Origin: Haplomitrium mnioides
Taxonomy: Eukaryota > Marchantiophyta > Haplomitriopsida > Calobryales
Assembly: GCA_049999725.1 (NCBI GenBank)
Contig: JBNGIS010015206.1
Span: 1-28,385 of the forward strand
Direction: 5' to 3'
DNA length: 28,385 nucleotides
The position numbers and the translations under genes are program-made. The notes under the pieces are model-generated. The model was not told the origin of the DNA, did no database searches, and saw only the letters and a program-made list of their open reading frames with translations. This document shows positions 11,332-21,136 of the stretch, one piece after another (position 1 is the stretch's first letter; each line of letters begins with the position of its first letter).

Positions 11332-13452
11332 TCATTTTTGATACTTACCAAAGGCTAATTTTGGGTGTTGTGCAACAACATATGTTTTTGCTACATCTAC
11401 AAGCACTATTGCCATCATTGCTGCCAAATCTGCAGCTTTCTTCGGGTAGGTACTGATGTTGTGGCCAACATATTTGTAGTATTGACATTGTCGTCGTGGT
11501 GGACCGTCGAGATGTAAGTTGACGTGCTTGAATTGAGAGGGTAGTTTGCGCATTGATCCAGAGGGCCTTCCGTGGGTTTGAATGTGTAGAGGTTCATGGA
11601 TCTCGACGACTGTAACTTCCATTACCCTCTCTAGTAGCATGTGCTTGCGGTGAGCAGAAGCATTGGTGTACTCATCCACAATACGCTTCAACGCACCTTC
11701 AATAGTCACAAGTGGTGTTGTTGATATTGGTGCTAATGTTGTTCCACTTGGCGGTTGAACCAACCTCCAATGCTGGTCAAAGTTGTGCACATCGAGAGGC
11801 ATTTGATCGCACATACTGTGCTTGCATGGGATACCCATGGTTGATGTAAACAGACTTTGACACTCGAGAGAAACATCGACAACATTACAAAAAACGTGTT
11901 GCTTATATGCTTCTCGCAGCCCATCCTTAGAAATCTTGTCGAACACGTTGGCAAAGAAAGGCCAATCCGCAACAAGAAACAGACTTGCAATAGCGCACTC
12001 TTTTGCAATTTTCTGGATGATTGTTGCCAGTTGTCCATCACATGCAAGTAGTACTGCCGTATCGACCGTCAATAGGTCCCCAACTGTAGAATTTAGCCAT
12101 TTCTTGAGAGTAGCGTGCGGAGACTCAACACGAGAAGTGGTAGTATGCTCATAGTGCTTCTTCCCTTGTAGATACGCATCTACAAATCTGCGTGAAGTGA
12201 GTGAAATGGGTGAAATAGATGTACCTTTCTTTACATATCAACCATGTATCTTCAACATACTTGATAGTGACTACAGAGAAATTGTTGTCATTAAACTTTG
12301 CAAGTTGCTCCCTGTATTCTTCAATTGTTGTCGTGTGTATCAGTTATTCCCATGTCTGTATGAATTTCTCCCAAGCTTCATTTGTGTCGAAAGTGCTTTT
12401 CTGCTTGGCGAGGATGTTCTTGTTGATATGCTAATGACAAAGAAGCATATTGGAGGTCAGGAAGAGCGTGCCCAATGCATTCATGAGAGCAAGTTCCTTG
12501 TTAACCACGAAAGAACACGAAGAAGAGGAAGCAGAAGTGATACCAAAGTCAGCAAAAATATCACACAGAAGTCCAAGTGCCCACAAGTAATTCGTTTCCA
12601 TCTTTCGCTGCATGAAGTAGTATGCAAAAATAAAATAAAATAAATAAATGATGTTGCTGATATGACATGAAGAAGCAGAAGGCCATATTTATTCATCTTA
12701 TATGTTGCATCAAGCAAGAAGATTTTGCCGATAGTGTATTTTGTTGTAATCTCCATGGCGATATGATGAGCAAGTGTGTCAACTTATTTTCGTTGTCGAC
12801 TTGCAAAAAGTACTGCATAGTATTGGCAAGTTTGTCAAGCAATGCTGAGAGAGGAGTGCGGTTGTTGTGTCTCGCTTTGCGGTCAGATGCACAGATGTTA
12901 TAGAGGTCTTGCACTATCGATAATACACCTTCATTTTGTCGTAAGTTCATGTGGATGTGACTTGGTTTAACTCCAATTTGGCTCATAGTAACCACTTGTT
13001 GTCGTTGTATGTCATTCAAAGCGCGGTTGTGTGGATGTACGGAAGGATGTTCGAAAGCTACGTGGTTGTGTTTGGGGTTATCGGTCATCAAGTTCCACAT
13101 TTTTTGCGATTAACCCTTCAAATGTTGCAGCAAAATGGACACTCAATGCTCTGACTTGCTCTGACGTGCTTCATGCTACTGCTGGATGGTGGTCTACTTG
13201 GTTGCGTGCACTTCATTATCAAACCCTTTATTTCACCTCTTTTTTGTCGCCAACCTTGGAAGTATACTTGATGACTACAATGTAACCTTCACTTTGCGTA
13301 TGAGCATCTAAAATTGCACACATTGTTTCCAAAGAGGCAAAAGACGCATTGGACAAGGTGGCAAAGATCTTGCCAAACACGTTGGCAAAGAAGTTCCAAT
13401 CCTCATGTCTACCAAATTCATGTGATGAAATTAGAAAACTTGAAGATGGCAA
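11332..13452 (-). pseudogene. MULE (Mutator-like) transposase, broken
   Basis: Read on the minus strand, pieces appear in the order of a MULE/FAR1-type transposase. N-terminal part (13452-12693): EGYIVVIKYTSK, then DNPKHNHVAFEHPS with the HNH-like zinc motif, then GVKPSHI. The DDE core follows: LLDATYKMNKYGLLLLH with the first Asp at 12709-12711. The second site reads VVNKELALMN, where relatives have Asp, so Asn (AAC) stands at 12500-12502. RVESPHATLKKWL keeps the Glu at 12124-12126. The SWIM zinc finger region reads MGIPCKHSMC near 11818-11835 and is followed by a degenerate knuckle (CQYYKYVGHNISTYPKK). At least three frame changes separate the parts. Inactive relic; no terminal inverted repeats could be assigned to it. 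Confidence 0.85.
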
Positions 13453-13802
13453 AGATTGTCCAAAAAATTTTTTGCTCTAGACCAATCATAAGTTTCCATT
13501 TTGTATTAACTAAATCAACTTATGTAATAAATGAAAGATATTGGCATTTAGCAATTTAGTACTATTGTTAAAGATTTATATTTTTAATTATACAATTATG
13601 ATTTAGATAGTCATTCAACTATTAATGGTATTAAAGATCTTATTATATCAATAGTATTAGGGATATTTTTAGATATCTAACTATTAATGATATTAAAGAT
13701 GTGTTCATATCAATAGTATTAGAGATATTTTTAGATATCCAATTATGAATTCTTGACAAGGATAGATTAATGATGTTAGAGATATTTTCATATAGAGTAT
13801 CT
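13453..13802. other. AT-rich spacer with tandem duplication
   Basis: No gene is seen. The stretch is AT-rich and contains two copies of a 62-bp unit at 13619-13742, listed separately, plus a degraded third copy near 13764-13790. It separates the MULE relic from the terminal-inverted-repeat element. Confidence 0.6.
13619..13742. repeat. 62-bp tandem duplication
   Basis: Two adjacent copies, 13619-13680 and 13681-13742, both beginning CTATTAATGRTATTAAAGAT and both ending in TTTTTAGATATCYAA. They differ at only a few positions. A shorter, more degraded similarity continues to about 13790. Confidence 0.9.
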
Positions 13803-13888
13803 TTACATAGCCCGCATCCTATTTTATTATATTATTATATCCCACTTTTCAGAATGCGACAATGGTGGTGCAAAGGTCGCGCAAAACC
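13803..13888 (+). repeat. Left terminal inverted repeat
   Basis: Begins TTACATAGCCCGCATCC. Pairs with 14968-15053 in reverse complement at roughly 88 percent identity, counted by eye. Confidence 0.88.
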
Positions 13889-14052
13889 CACTTACAAAAA
13901 TAAAGAGTGTCATTCCCATACAAGAAAATTTACATGTAATTATCAGAATTCTTGAGCCAAACAAACATTCTCGACCGACGCATTTGGGTTGGCTTTGAGA
14001 GCCACTCCGGACTTTCTCAAGCGTTCGAAGTGGAAATGCTCCTTTTGTCTTC

Positions 14053-14130
14053 TGATACCCTTCACAGCTCTAGTATCTCTGTATCCTGCTTGATACCCTT
14101 CATAGCTCTAGTATATCTTTGTATCCTACT
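14053..14130. repeat. 38-bp tandem duplication
   Basis: Two copies of a unit beginning TGATACCCTTCAYAGCTCTA, at 14053 and 14091, differ at few positions. They lie between the left inverted repeat and the end of the captured coding fragment. Confidence 0.85.
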
Positions 14131-14132
14131 TG

Positions 14133-14413
14133 TTACAGGGCAATACGGTTCAGGTTTGGAATGTCAACAAACAACTTGGCCAAGGCTCTTCTATAGGCAG
14201 TGACAAAAAACTCTTGTTCCACTTCAAAGGCCTCGTCGAAAACTTCATCAGGAATTTCGTGTTTGACAAACTCCCCCAATCCCCACTCAAAAAACCCTTT
14301 TGAGCTTTCTCAAACTCTTTTTGGTGATGCTCAGGATCCACAAATTTTTCAAGTCCACAATCGGCATCAAACGACCAATTGTACAAATCACACGATGTGC
14401 TATACCGATCCAT
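14133..14413 (-). pseudogene. Unrecognised coding fragment inside the TIR element
   Basis: On the minus strand a Met-initiated frame from 14413 reads through a well-mixed, charged sequence (for example EKFVDPEHHQKEFEKAQKG). At a run of six A on the + strand (14289-14294) the sensible frame shifts by one base. It continues with WGLGEFVKHEIPDEVFDEAF and FVTAYRRALAKLFVDIPNLN, ending at a TAA at 14133-14135. Composition on both sides of the run is protein-like, so one homopolymer indel probably broke a single exon. I do not recognise the family. Position within inverted repeats suggests capture of a host exon or the end of a transposon protein. Confidence 0.5.
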
Positions 14414-14967
14414 AGAGTCCAGTATCTGGATTGTACATCTAGAATCACTATGTAGATTCAGTTATTTTGGCGAACTGATCCAAGATCGAGATTGTTGGCA
14501 GCTTGGAATGTTGTGATGGATTAATAGTCAAGCATTGAATTGATATATCTCAAGAAAGTAGGTAAGCCAAGGGAAAAGTCCTCGAGGGAGAAATCACAAG
14601 GCTTTGATTCTAATGGTGCGTGGAACAGTTTGACCTCTCAGCGTGTAGTTCTTAATGAGCGCGACGCATATAAGCTTGAAGTTTTTACGCAATGGTTGAA
14701 AATGGAGGTTGTTCCATTTCAAACTTATGTTGACGTCATTCACCAGCAAGGTACAGTGTGAATTCATGTAATTCTTCTTCTGAACTCTTTTCCTGAAATT
14801 CTCCTTTTGTTGAATTCAGAATTCTTCTCCTCTTCTCTTCGATTTCTGATGTCCTCTTTCACTTCTGATTTCTCTCTTGAAATTCTCCTCCTTAACTTCT
14901 ACTCCTACTCGGTGAATTCTTCCTGAATCATCTGTGCACTCTATGTAATGTCAATACACACATAGAA
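14414..14967. other. TIR element interior, no gene recognised
   Basis: A + frame at 14540-14761 (73 codons) has plausible composition but no recognisable family, and it may be an exon of the same captured gene in the opposite orientation or chance. From about 14765 to 14935 the DNA is rich in CTTCTNCTC-type pyrimidine tracts with repeated GAATTC-like motifs. No promoter or RNA gene is seen. Confidence 0.5.
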
Positions 14968-15053
14968 GGTGTTGCGCAACCTTTGCACTACCATTGTTGC
15001 ATTTTGAAATGTGGGATATAATAATTTAATAAAATAGGGTGCGGGCTGTGTAA
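14968..15053 (-). repeat. Right terminal inverted repeat
   Basis: Inverted partner of 13803-13888; its outer end reads GGGTGCGGGCTGTGTAA on the + strand. Confidence 0.88.
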
Positions 15054-15539
15054 CTAAACAAAAAAATGCTGACAAGGTAAAGGGACTCTTTCTACATTGG
15101 GCCACTCCCACTCCCTACAAGGCTTAAAGGTTTAGCTAAAGCCAACTTCGTAGAAGGGTAGTTAAATAGTTTAGTACTTAAACTTGGCGGGAGGTGAAAG
15201 AAAAAGATTTCCCCGAGATTTTAAACTAATTTTAAAATGTTAAAAATCTTAGCTAATCTCTCAGATACTCACCCAAGCCCAGACCAATGTGACAATCAGG
15301 AGTTACTTCTCTCTTCGACATGCAGCTCATCAAGTCAAATACCGAGGATCTCGAATGAACAAAGGCGCCGCCTTACGATCGGTGTTTCATTCACCAAAGA
15401 AGAAGCATCGTCAGCAAGTGCAACAGCTTTCTACTGCAGTCAATACTAAAGATCATGGTCAAGCACAATTAAGATGCAGAAATTTGGATAAAACTCTGCA
15501 GCAGATTGCTCTAAGCTTTCCTGTATAAAACAGATCGAA
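15054..15539 (+). other. 5' region of the PPR gene
   Basis: This stretch lies between the TIR element and the PPR start. Two overlapping open frames, 15237-15449 and 15289-15528, are rich in Ser, Arg, Gln and Lys and poor in acidic residues. Such composition is compatible with an organelle-targeting presequence (for example RSYFSLRHAAHQVKYRGSR). The 15237 frame is in phase with the PPR start but is blocked by stops at 15447-15449 and 15489-15491. The 15289 frame would need a single-base shift near 15520. The true N terminus may therefore lie here, through an unseen intron or a sequencing error. Otherwise this is 5' untranslated leader. Confidence 0.4.
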
Positions 15540-18343
15540 ATGGATGGAGTTGATAAATTTTTTTCTCGGGTTGGTGTAGGTCATGATAGGGTGGGGGAAA
15601 TGTGGCGGCAGTTCTTTGCCGATCCTTCACAATGGTGGGATCACACAATGGACAAGGTGGAATCCATGAAAGAAAAATTTGTTGGCGTAGTGCTTTTCCA
15701 GTTTCACGATTTCATTACTCGTGTAGCATTGTGAGTCCCTGATCAAGCTAGCTTTGGAACTCTGGTCTGTAGGTAAATCCCAATTATCCAGATTTCACGC
15801 ATAAGAATTCGCGGATTGGACTTTGGCTGGACAGGAAAGCAAATCCCTCATGGGTCAAAAAAGAGCTGGCATTAATGGTACCTGGTTCTGTTTCTAGGAG
15901 CCTTTGCTCATGGAATGCTATGCTGTCAAGATGTGTGAAATCTTGTAGAGAGAACGATGCAATTAAACTGTATTGCCGGATGGAAGCACAAGCAGTGAAG
16001 CCTGACAAGTTTATTTTTGTCAAAGTACTTAAAGCATGTGCCAGTTTAGGAATGTTAGTGAAAGGCAAACATGTACATGCACAGATAATTGAAAGTGGTT
16101 GCGAGGCTGATGTGTTTGTAGGGAATAGCCTTGTGAACATGTATTCTAAATGTGGGAGCATACGGGATGCAGAAAGTGTGTTCCAGAGAATGCCTACTCG
16201 TAATGTAGTCTCATGGAATTCCATGCTTGCTGGATATGTCAATTGTGAAGATGGGAAAAAGGCACTGGACCTGTTTGGACAAATGCACGTAGAAGAGGTG
16301 AAGCCAACTTCTGTCTCCTTTGTATTAGTGTTGAAAGCCTGTGCGAGTATGATGGCCCTGGAAGAAGGGAGGCATATCCATACGCAAGTGATTGAAAGTG
16401 GTTGTGAGTCAGACTTGTTTGTGGCATCTACTCTTGTGGATATGTATGCCAAATGTGGGAGCATAGCGGATGCAGAACGTGTGTTCCAGAGAATGCCTAT
16501 CCGGAATGTAGTCTCGTGGAATGCCATGCTTGCTGGGTATGTCAATTGTGAAGAAGGAAAAAAGGCACTGGAACTATTCCAACAAATGCAAACAGAGGAG
16601 ATGACACCAAGTTGTGTTAGCTTTGTGTTAGTGCTGAAAGCGTGTGTGAGTATGATGACGCTGGAAGAAGGGAGGCGTGTCCATATGCAAGTCATTGAAA
16701 GCGGTTACGAGTCAGATGTGTTTGTGGCGTCTACCCTTGTGGATATGTATGCCAAATGCGGGAGTATAGCTGATGCAGAGGGTGTCTTTCAGAGCATGCC
16801 TACTCGTAGTGTGGCCTCATGGAATGCCATGCTTTCTGGATATGTGAATTATAAATTAGGGCACAAGGCACTGGAACTATTTCACCAAATGCATACAGAT
16901 GAGGTGAAGCCAGACTCTATCTCTTTTGTATTAGTGCTGAAAGTCTGTGGGAGTATGATGGCACTAGAAGAAGGGAGGTGTGTCCATAGGCAAATCATTG
17001 AAAGTGGTTGTGAGTCAGATGTATTTGTGGCATCTACCCTTGTGGATATGTATGCCAAGTGTGGAAGCATAGTTGATGCAGAAAGTATATTTCAGAGAAT
17101 GCCTATGCGTGATGTGGTTTCATGGAATGCGATGCTCGCTGGATATGTGAATTGTGAAGTAGGGGAAAAGGCACTGAAACTATTTCGACAAATGCAAGCA
17201 GAAGAGGTCAATCCAGACTCTGTCTCCTTTATATTAGTGTTGAAAGCATGTGCAAGTATGATGGCATTGGAAGAAGGAAGGCGTGTCCATATGCAAGTAA
17301 TTGAAAGTGGTTGTGAGTTAGATGTGTTTGTGGGCTCTACGCTTGTGGATATGTATGCCAAATGTGGGAGCATAGCTGATGCAGAAAGCATATTCCTGAA
17401 AATGCCGACTCGTAATGTAGTCTCATGGAATGCCATGCTTGGTGGGTTTGCAATACATGGACTTGGGAGGGAAGCCTTACAGCTTTTCAAAAGATACCAA
17501 ACTGCTGGTGTAAAAATGAATGGGGTTACCTTTACTTGTCTTCTTTCAGCTTGCAGCCATGCAGGCTTTGTAGAAGAAGGCATCCAATTGTTTAAATCCA
17601 TGGGCTCAGTTTATGGTGTTTCACCAACTGTGGAGCATTATGCATGCATGGTTGATCTTCTGGGTCGAGCTGGTCGTCTAGATGATGCTGAGAGCTTTCT
17701 TAGAAGTGACTCTAAACTTAGTCAGGATAACATTGCATTGATGGCCTTGTTGGGTGCCTGTAGAAGTCATGGCAAGGTGGAGATGGGAAAGCGTATCGGT
17801 CAACAACTACTTGAATTAGACCCTGATAATGCTTTTGGCTACATGGTGCTATCAAACATGTACCCTGCTGCTGGCCACCGGGGTAGTTGTGATAGGATTG
17901 AAGAGATGAGGAAGGAAAGGCATGTAAAGAAACTGCCTGGGCGTTCCTGGATTGAGGTTGACACTTGTGTTCATTCATTTGTTGTAGATGACCAGATTCA
18001 TCCTCAAATAAAACAAATACATGCAGAGCTACAGAGATTATCTGAGCAGATGAAGAATGCAGGGTATGTCCCAGATACCCGGTTTGTACTACATGGTGTA
18101 GAGAAAGAAGAAGAGATATTTAGCGCATGCTACCACAGTGTAAAACTTGCTACTGCCTTTGGGTTACTTACCACAGTACCTGGTGGTACTCTTAGAATTT
18201 ATAAAAATCTGAGGGTATGTGTGGACTGTCACACTGCCATCAAGTTCATGGCAAAAATAGAAGGGCGTGAAATTGTTGTGAGGGATGCCAACCAATTTCA
18301 TCACTTCAAGGATGGGTTTTGTTCTTGCAGAGATTACTGGTAG
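15540..18343 (+). CDS. PLS-class PPR protein with E and DYW domains
   Basis: This is the only gene that looks intact. With the intron at 15657-15772 removed it encodes 895 residues; starting at the internal ATG 15875 it encodes 822. The first 39 codons and the start of exon 2 together form a PDF-type motif (FFADPSQWWDH, then NYPDFTHK and LWLDRKANPSWVKKEL), known from plant organellar ssDNA-binding proteins. About six P-L-S triplets follow, then E motifs, GRSWIEV and a C-terminal DYW deaminase domain ending CSCRDYW. Such proteins bind organellar RNA and direct or catalyse C-to-U editing. P motifs carry N5 with D, T or S at the last position. S motifs mostly carry S5 with N, S or D. The zinc ligands CVDC and CSC are kept, but the catalytic HSE reads HSV (18134-18142). 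Organelle targeting is inferred, and the presequence is uncertain. Confidence 0.93.
15657..15772 (+). other. Predicted 116-bp phase-0 intron in the PPR gene
   Basis: The donor is AAG|GTGGAA after codon 39 and the acceptor is TCTGTAG|GTAAAT. The exonic frames on each side are different open frames, and each holds one half of a conserved PDF motif. Splicing joins MDK to VNPNYPDF in phase 0. The intron carries in-frame stops in the exon-1 frame. No transcript evidence is available; the case rests on the motif being restored. Confidence 0.8.
16205..17416 (+). repeat. Four exact-length 303-bp tandem units within the PPR gene
   Basis: The codons for VVSWN or its variants recur at 16205, 16508, 16811, 17114 and 17417, each 303 bp (101 codons) apart. 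Each unit is one P-L-S triplet (35+35+31 residues). The units share long identical stretches, for example STLVDMYAKCGSI and VIESGCES. The near-identity between units is greater than usual for PPR motifs of one protein. Partial units extend on both sides. Confidence 0.95.
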
Positions 18344-18573
18344 TTGCTTTGTGCCAGGTATTTGAGTGTGTTTGAGAGATCTGTGAGTTGCATATGGTGT
18401 CTTATTGGCTAAAACTGGAGAGCACAGAACAGAAAAGCTAACGAGAAAATCATTTGAAGCCTTTGATAGGTCTTATATGGATTGATGGCATTGGTCTGCA
18501 GCTGTTCTTAGGGTAGTTTGTGGAATGAATTGATTGGTTTTTTTCTTCTTTGTCACCCTGTCTAATGTTTGAG

Positions 18574-18583
18574 AATAAATAAA
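18574..18583 (+). promoter_or_regulatory. Poly(A) signal of the PPR gene
   Basis: Two overlapping AATAAA hexamers (AATAAATAAA) lie about 230 bp after the PPR stop, following a T-rich stretch at about 18538-18548. Position and sequence fit a 3'-end processing signal. Confidence 0.6.
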
Positions 18584-18767
18584 GATTTGTTTTCAGTCCT
18601 AAACTGGAAGGAAGAACACCGTGGATTGAAAATGGATTTAGTGACCATCTCGCACAGTGCCTAAAGGTACCTTGTTGCAGTCAAATTACTGTTGGTGTTC
18701 CAAAGCATCACCTGTACTCTCGGTTACCTTTTGTTCAGGTATAATAATGACAAGGATATGTCTTCAG

Positions 18768-20878
18768 GTCTACTCCTTGACCAAGGAAAGAGAGACACTG
18801 CAGAGGAAGTAAAACCGAAAGAGTGACTCATCCTTACTACTCAAAGAAAGGGATGAAATAATAAAGCAAGTCATGGGTGAAGGTAACACAAGACAAGACT
18901 CTTATCGTGCGAATCAGTTTTGTCATGGTGCTATCCAGTTATTTTCAAGGGCAATATTCTGTTTATTAAAACATTCTCTGCAAGGGAAGAACTCTCTAGT
19001 ATTGTGCATATCTAGATATCTAATCTGTGAGATGAATCTGTACAAAATAAAATACTGAGATGGCTGGGATATTATCGTTTCAACAGACTGAAATTGTTCA
19101 ATTTGTGTGCATCTGTTTTAATTCCTTGGTGATGGTCTTTTGGTGGAGAAGGTGGAGGAGGGCAAAGTGGAGAGTATCAAAAAGAAAAAGCAGGAACAGA
19201 GTAAGGGTTGCAAGAAGCAGTAGAAAAGGGCCAGATAGAGCTGGCAGCTCTGGAAGACTATTATAGGTGTTGATACTGAAGCAAAAGCAGATCTTGAGCA
19301 TTGATTTCGTGAGTCGGGAAATTGTGAAAATACTCTTTTGCAGACCTTAGATGAGTTGTGAGTTGCTCTGAGTAGAACTGAGCAGCAGGTAATGCGTCCT
19401 GGAACTTTTGTTTCATTGATTTAGAAAAGTAGCAAAGCACAGTCCCTGGGTACCTTGCCCTGTGCTAGAGATTTCTCCATTACTCGTAAATGTTGGTGTC
19501 TGAGAAGTCATGCTTAATGGACTGATGAATAAATAGTTTTGCAGGCTGCCTTTAGGGAAGACATGTCCAGGAGGGACTTGGAAGACCTTGAGAAACAGTG
19601 TCAGGTACCTGACAGCCAGGTTCAGTTCTTTTCGGGCCTCGTTGTGGGTATTGTGTACTTTTTCCTCTGTGGGTATTGAAGCAGCAGTGAATCCTGCAGA
19701 CTCATGATACGAAGAACTCATCACATGCATGCCTGACTCAAGCAGGACCCTTCTTCGGCAAATTGAAACGTTGGAGGTACTGTATGCTACCATGTTATAT
19801 ATTGGGCATGTCTGTTATGAAACTTCTTGTTTTTAAAGCAATAACTTCATGTTGTACATGAGTCAACAGTAATTCGGACAGAGGCATGGAGTGGCATTGA
19901 AAGGTCACTGAATGCAAGATTGCAGGTAGGAGCTATTTCTCAATATGCTCTTCCACAGTGATGGTATCTGAAAGATCTGTCCACTCACCTCACTTACTCA
20001 TGTCATTGATGACATTCTTATGCTTGGCTATGTGGAGTTTTCTCAACACCTAGAAGAATATGTATTCCCATTTTTTCAAACAGAAAGGCTTAAGAATTTT
20101 AACTCTAAGGTGTTAACTTGATCTGAAGGAAAGGAGAGCATTAATATATTTGTAGATTAAGCTTCAGCAATATGATTTAGGAAAATTTCCAAAGCCATAT
20201 GCAGTTGGATTCTCGAGTCAAATAATTGGTACAAGCAACTGAACCAAGTGTTTCTGCTGTTTTCTAGGAAGCTGAAGCAGCATGTCAAGAACGGAAGAGA
20301 GCCAGCACTGAACATCTATCACAATCACTGTCTTGTATTGCTGTGATGGAGGTCAGGAATAGACCAATTATGTGGAAGCTGTAGTTCCCTTTTGGTACTG
20401 TGCTGCCAATTAATAATCCTCTCATACACGTGTCTGTATTGTAGCTGTCATGTTGAAGGGCAGAGTAGTCTCAGCTTGCACGATCTGTAGAGAAGGAAAG
20501 ACAGCAGGCATCTGAACATAGGCAGGAATTGCTTGCAGCAATTGAGATGGCAACAACACAGGAGGATCTTGCAAGGCAGCTGGAGGATGAAATCAAAGAG
20601 TTATGGGATAAGTACAAGCAAGAACTAAAAGAAGAAAAAACTCGTCGGCATATTTTGGAACAGGTTTGACAAGCTCATGCTTGTAGGTTAATAAATTGCT
20701 TGCTATTTTTTGCTTACTGAAACTGTCTAAAGTTTTTTTGCTGATTCATTAAACTGAAGGCTGTGTTAAAATGTGTGCCTCTGTCCAAGCTCCTAGTAAT
20801 CCTGTCATTTGATTGTAGGAAATAGAAACAGAGAGAGCAGCATTGCAGGAGCATGAACAGCAACTTTACAATGATAGG
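18768..20878 (+). pseudogene. TMF / golgin candidate 5-like gene, decayed copy with introns
   Basis: Exon-like blocks, each bounded by AG and GT, carry coiled-coil sequence in the order found in plant golgin candidate 5 (TMF homologue, a Golgi tether). Blocks: 18768-18882 (YSLTKERETLQ), about 19149-19270 (VEEGKVESIKK, frame-shifted), to 19388 (LSRTEQQ), 19545-19604 (AAFREDMSRRDLEDLEKQCQ), about 19700-19776 (LLRQIETLE), 19863-19925 (AWSGIERSLNARLQ), 20268-20351 (EHLSQSLSC), 20445-20663 (SVEKERQQASEHRQELLAA) and from 20819 (EIETERAALQE). Stops lie at 18810, 19302, 19359, 19705, 20454 and 20466. The 5' part and the C-terminal TMF region are absent. Retained introns show it arose from a DNA-level copy, not a processed transcript. 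Confidence 0.85.
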
Positions 20879-21136
20879 TCTAAGTTTGCCCCCTTGATTC
20901 ATTCTCCTAAAAGTTCAGTTCGTAGAGATCTTCTCATCTCTGTCTTTGTTTCTTCCCGCTTGGATAGAGTCCAACTTTCCTTGATCCTTAGATTACCTGT
21001 CATGCTAGATTGTTTTCCTCCAGGTTTTAAGGAGTTTTAGTCTCCACCTCTAGTTCCTGGAAGTGTGCCAAAACCCTAGGACAATCTTGTTGCAACTAAA
21101 AAATTTATAGGTAGAAGGTTAGATCAGTGAAGCCTT
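20879..21136 (+). other. Junction between golgin relic and retroelement relic
   Basis: Golgin similarity ends near 20878 and the recognisable retroelement frame starts at 21137. The sequence between is not assigned. It probably belongs to the 5' part of the inserted element, which would have truncated the golgin copy. Confidence 0.35.

Larger units (their letters stand above)
13803..15053. mobile_element. Non-autonomous DNA transposon with 86-bp terminal inverted repeats
   Basis: The left end starts TTACATAGCCCGCATCCTAT and the reverse complement of the right end starts TTACACAGCCCGCACCCTAT. Similarity continues for about 86 bp (13803-13888 against 14968-15053) with about ten differences. 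No transposase is encoded between them. The interior holds a broken coding fragment (14133-14413, minus), a 38-bp duplication and a pyrimidine-rich stretch. Long inverted repeats enclosing a gene piece suggest a gene-capturing (Pack-type) element, possibly Mutator-like. No 9-bp target duplication is visible. A TA dinucleotide flanks both ends if the element begins at CAYAGCCC. Confidence 0.85.

Noticed and set aside
15784-16695. 303-codon minus-strand open frame opposite the PPR gene
   Set aside because: It is the antisense shadow of the repetitive PPR coding sequence; similar shadows recur at 17092-17601 with the 303-bp period and match no known protein.
18810-20468. Idea that organellar-type U-to-C RNA editing could remove the stops in the golgin relic
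   Set aside because: That editing acts in plastids and mitochondria of ferns and hornworts; this locus is nuclear and also has frame changes and missing exons.
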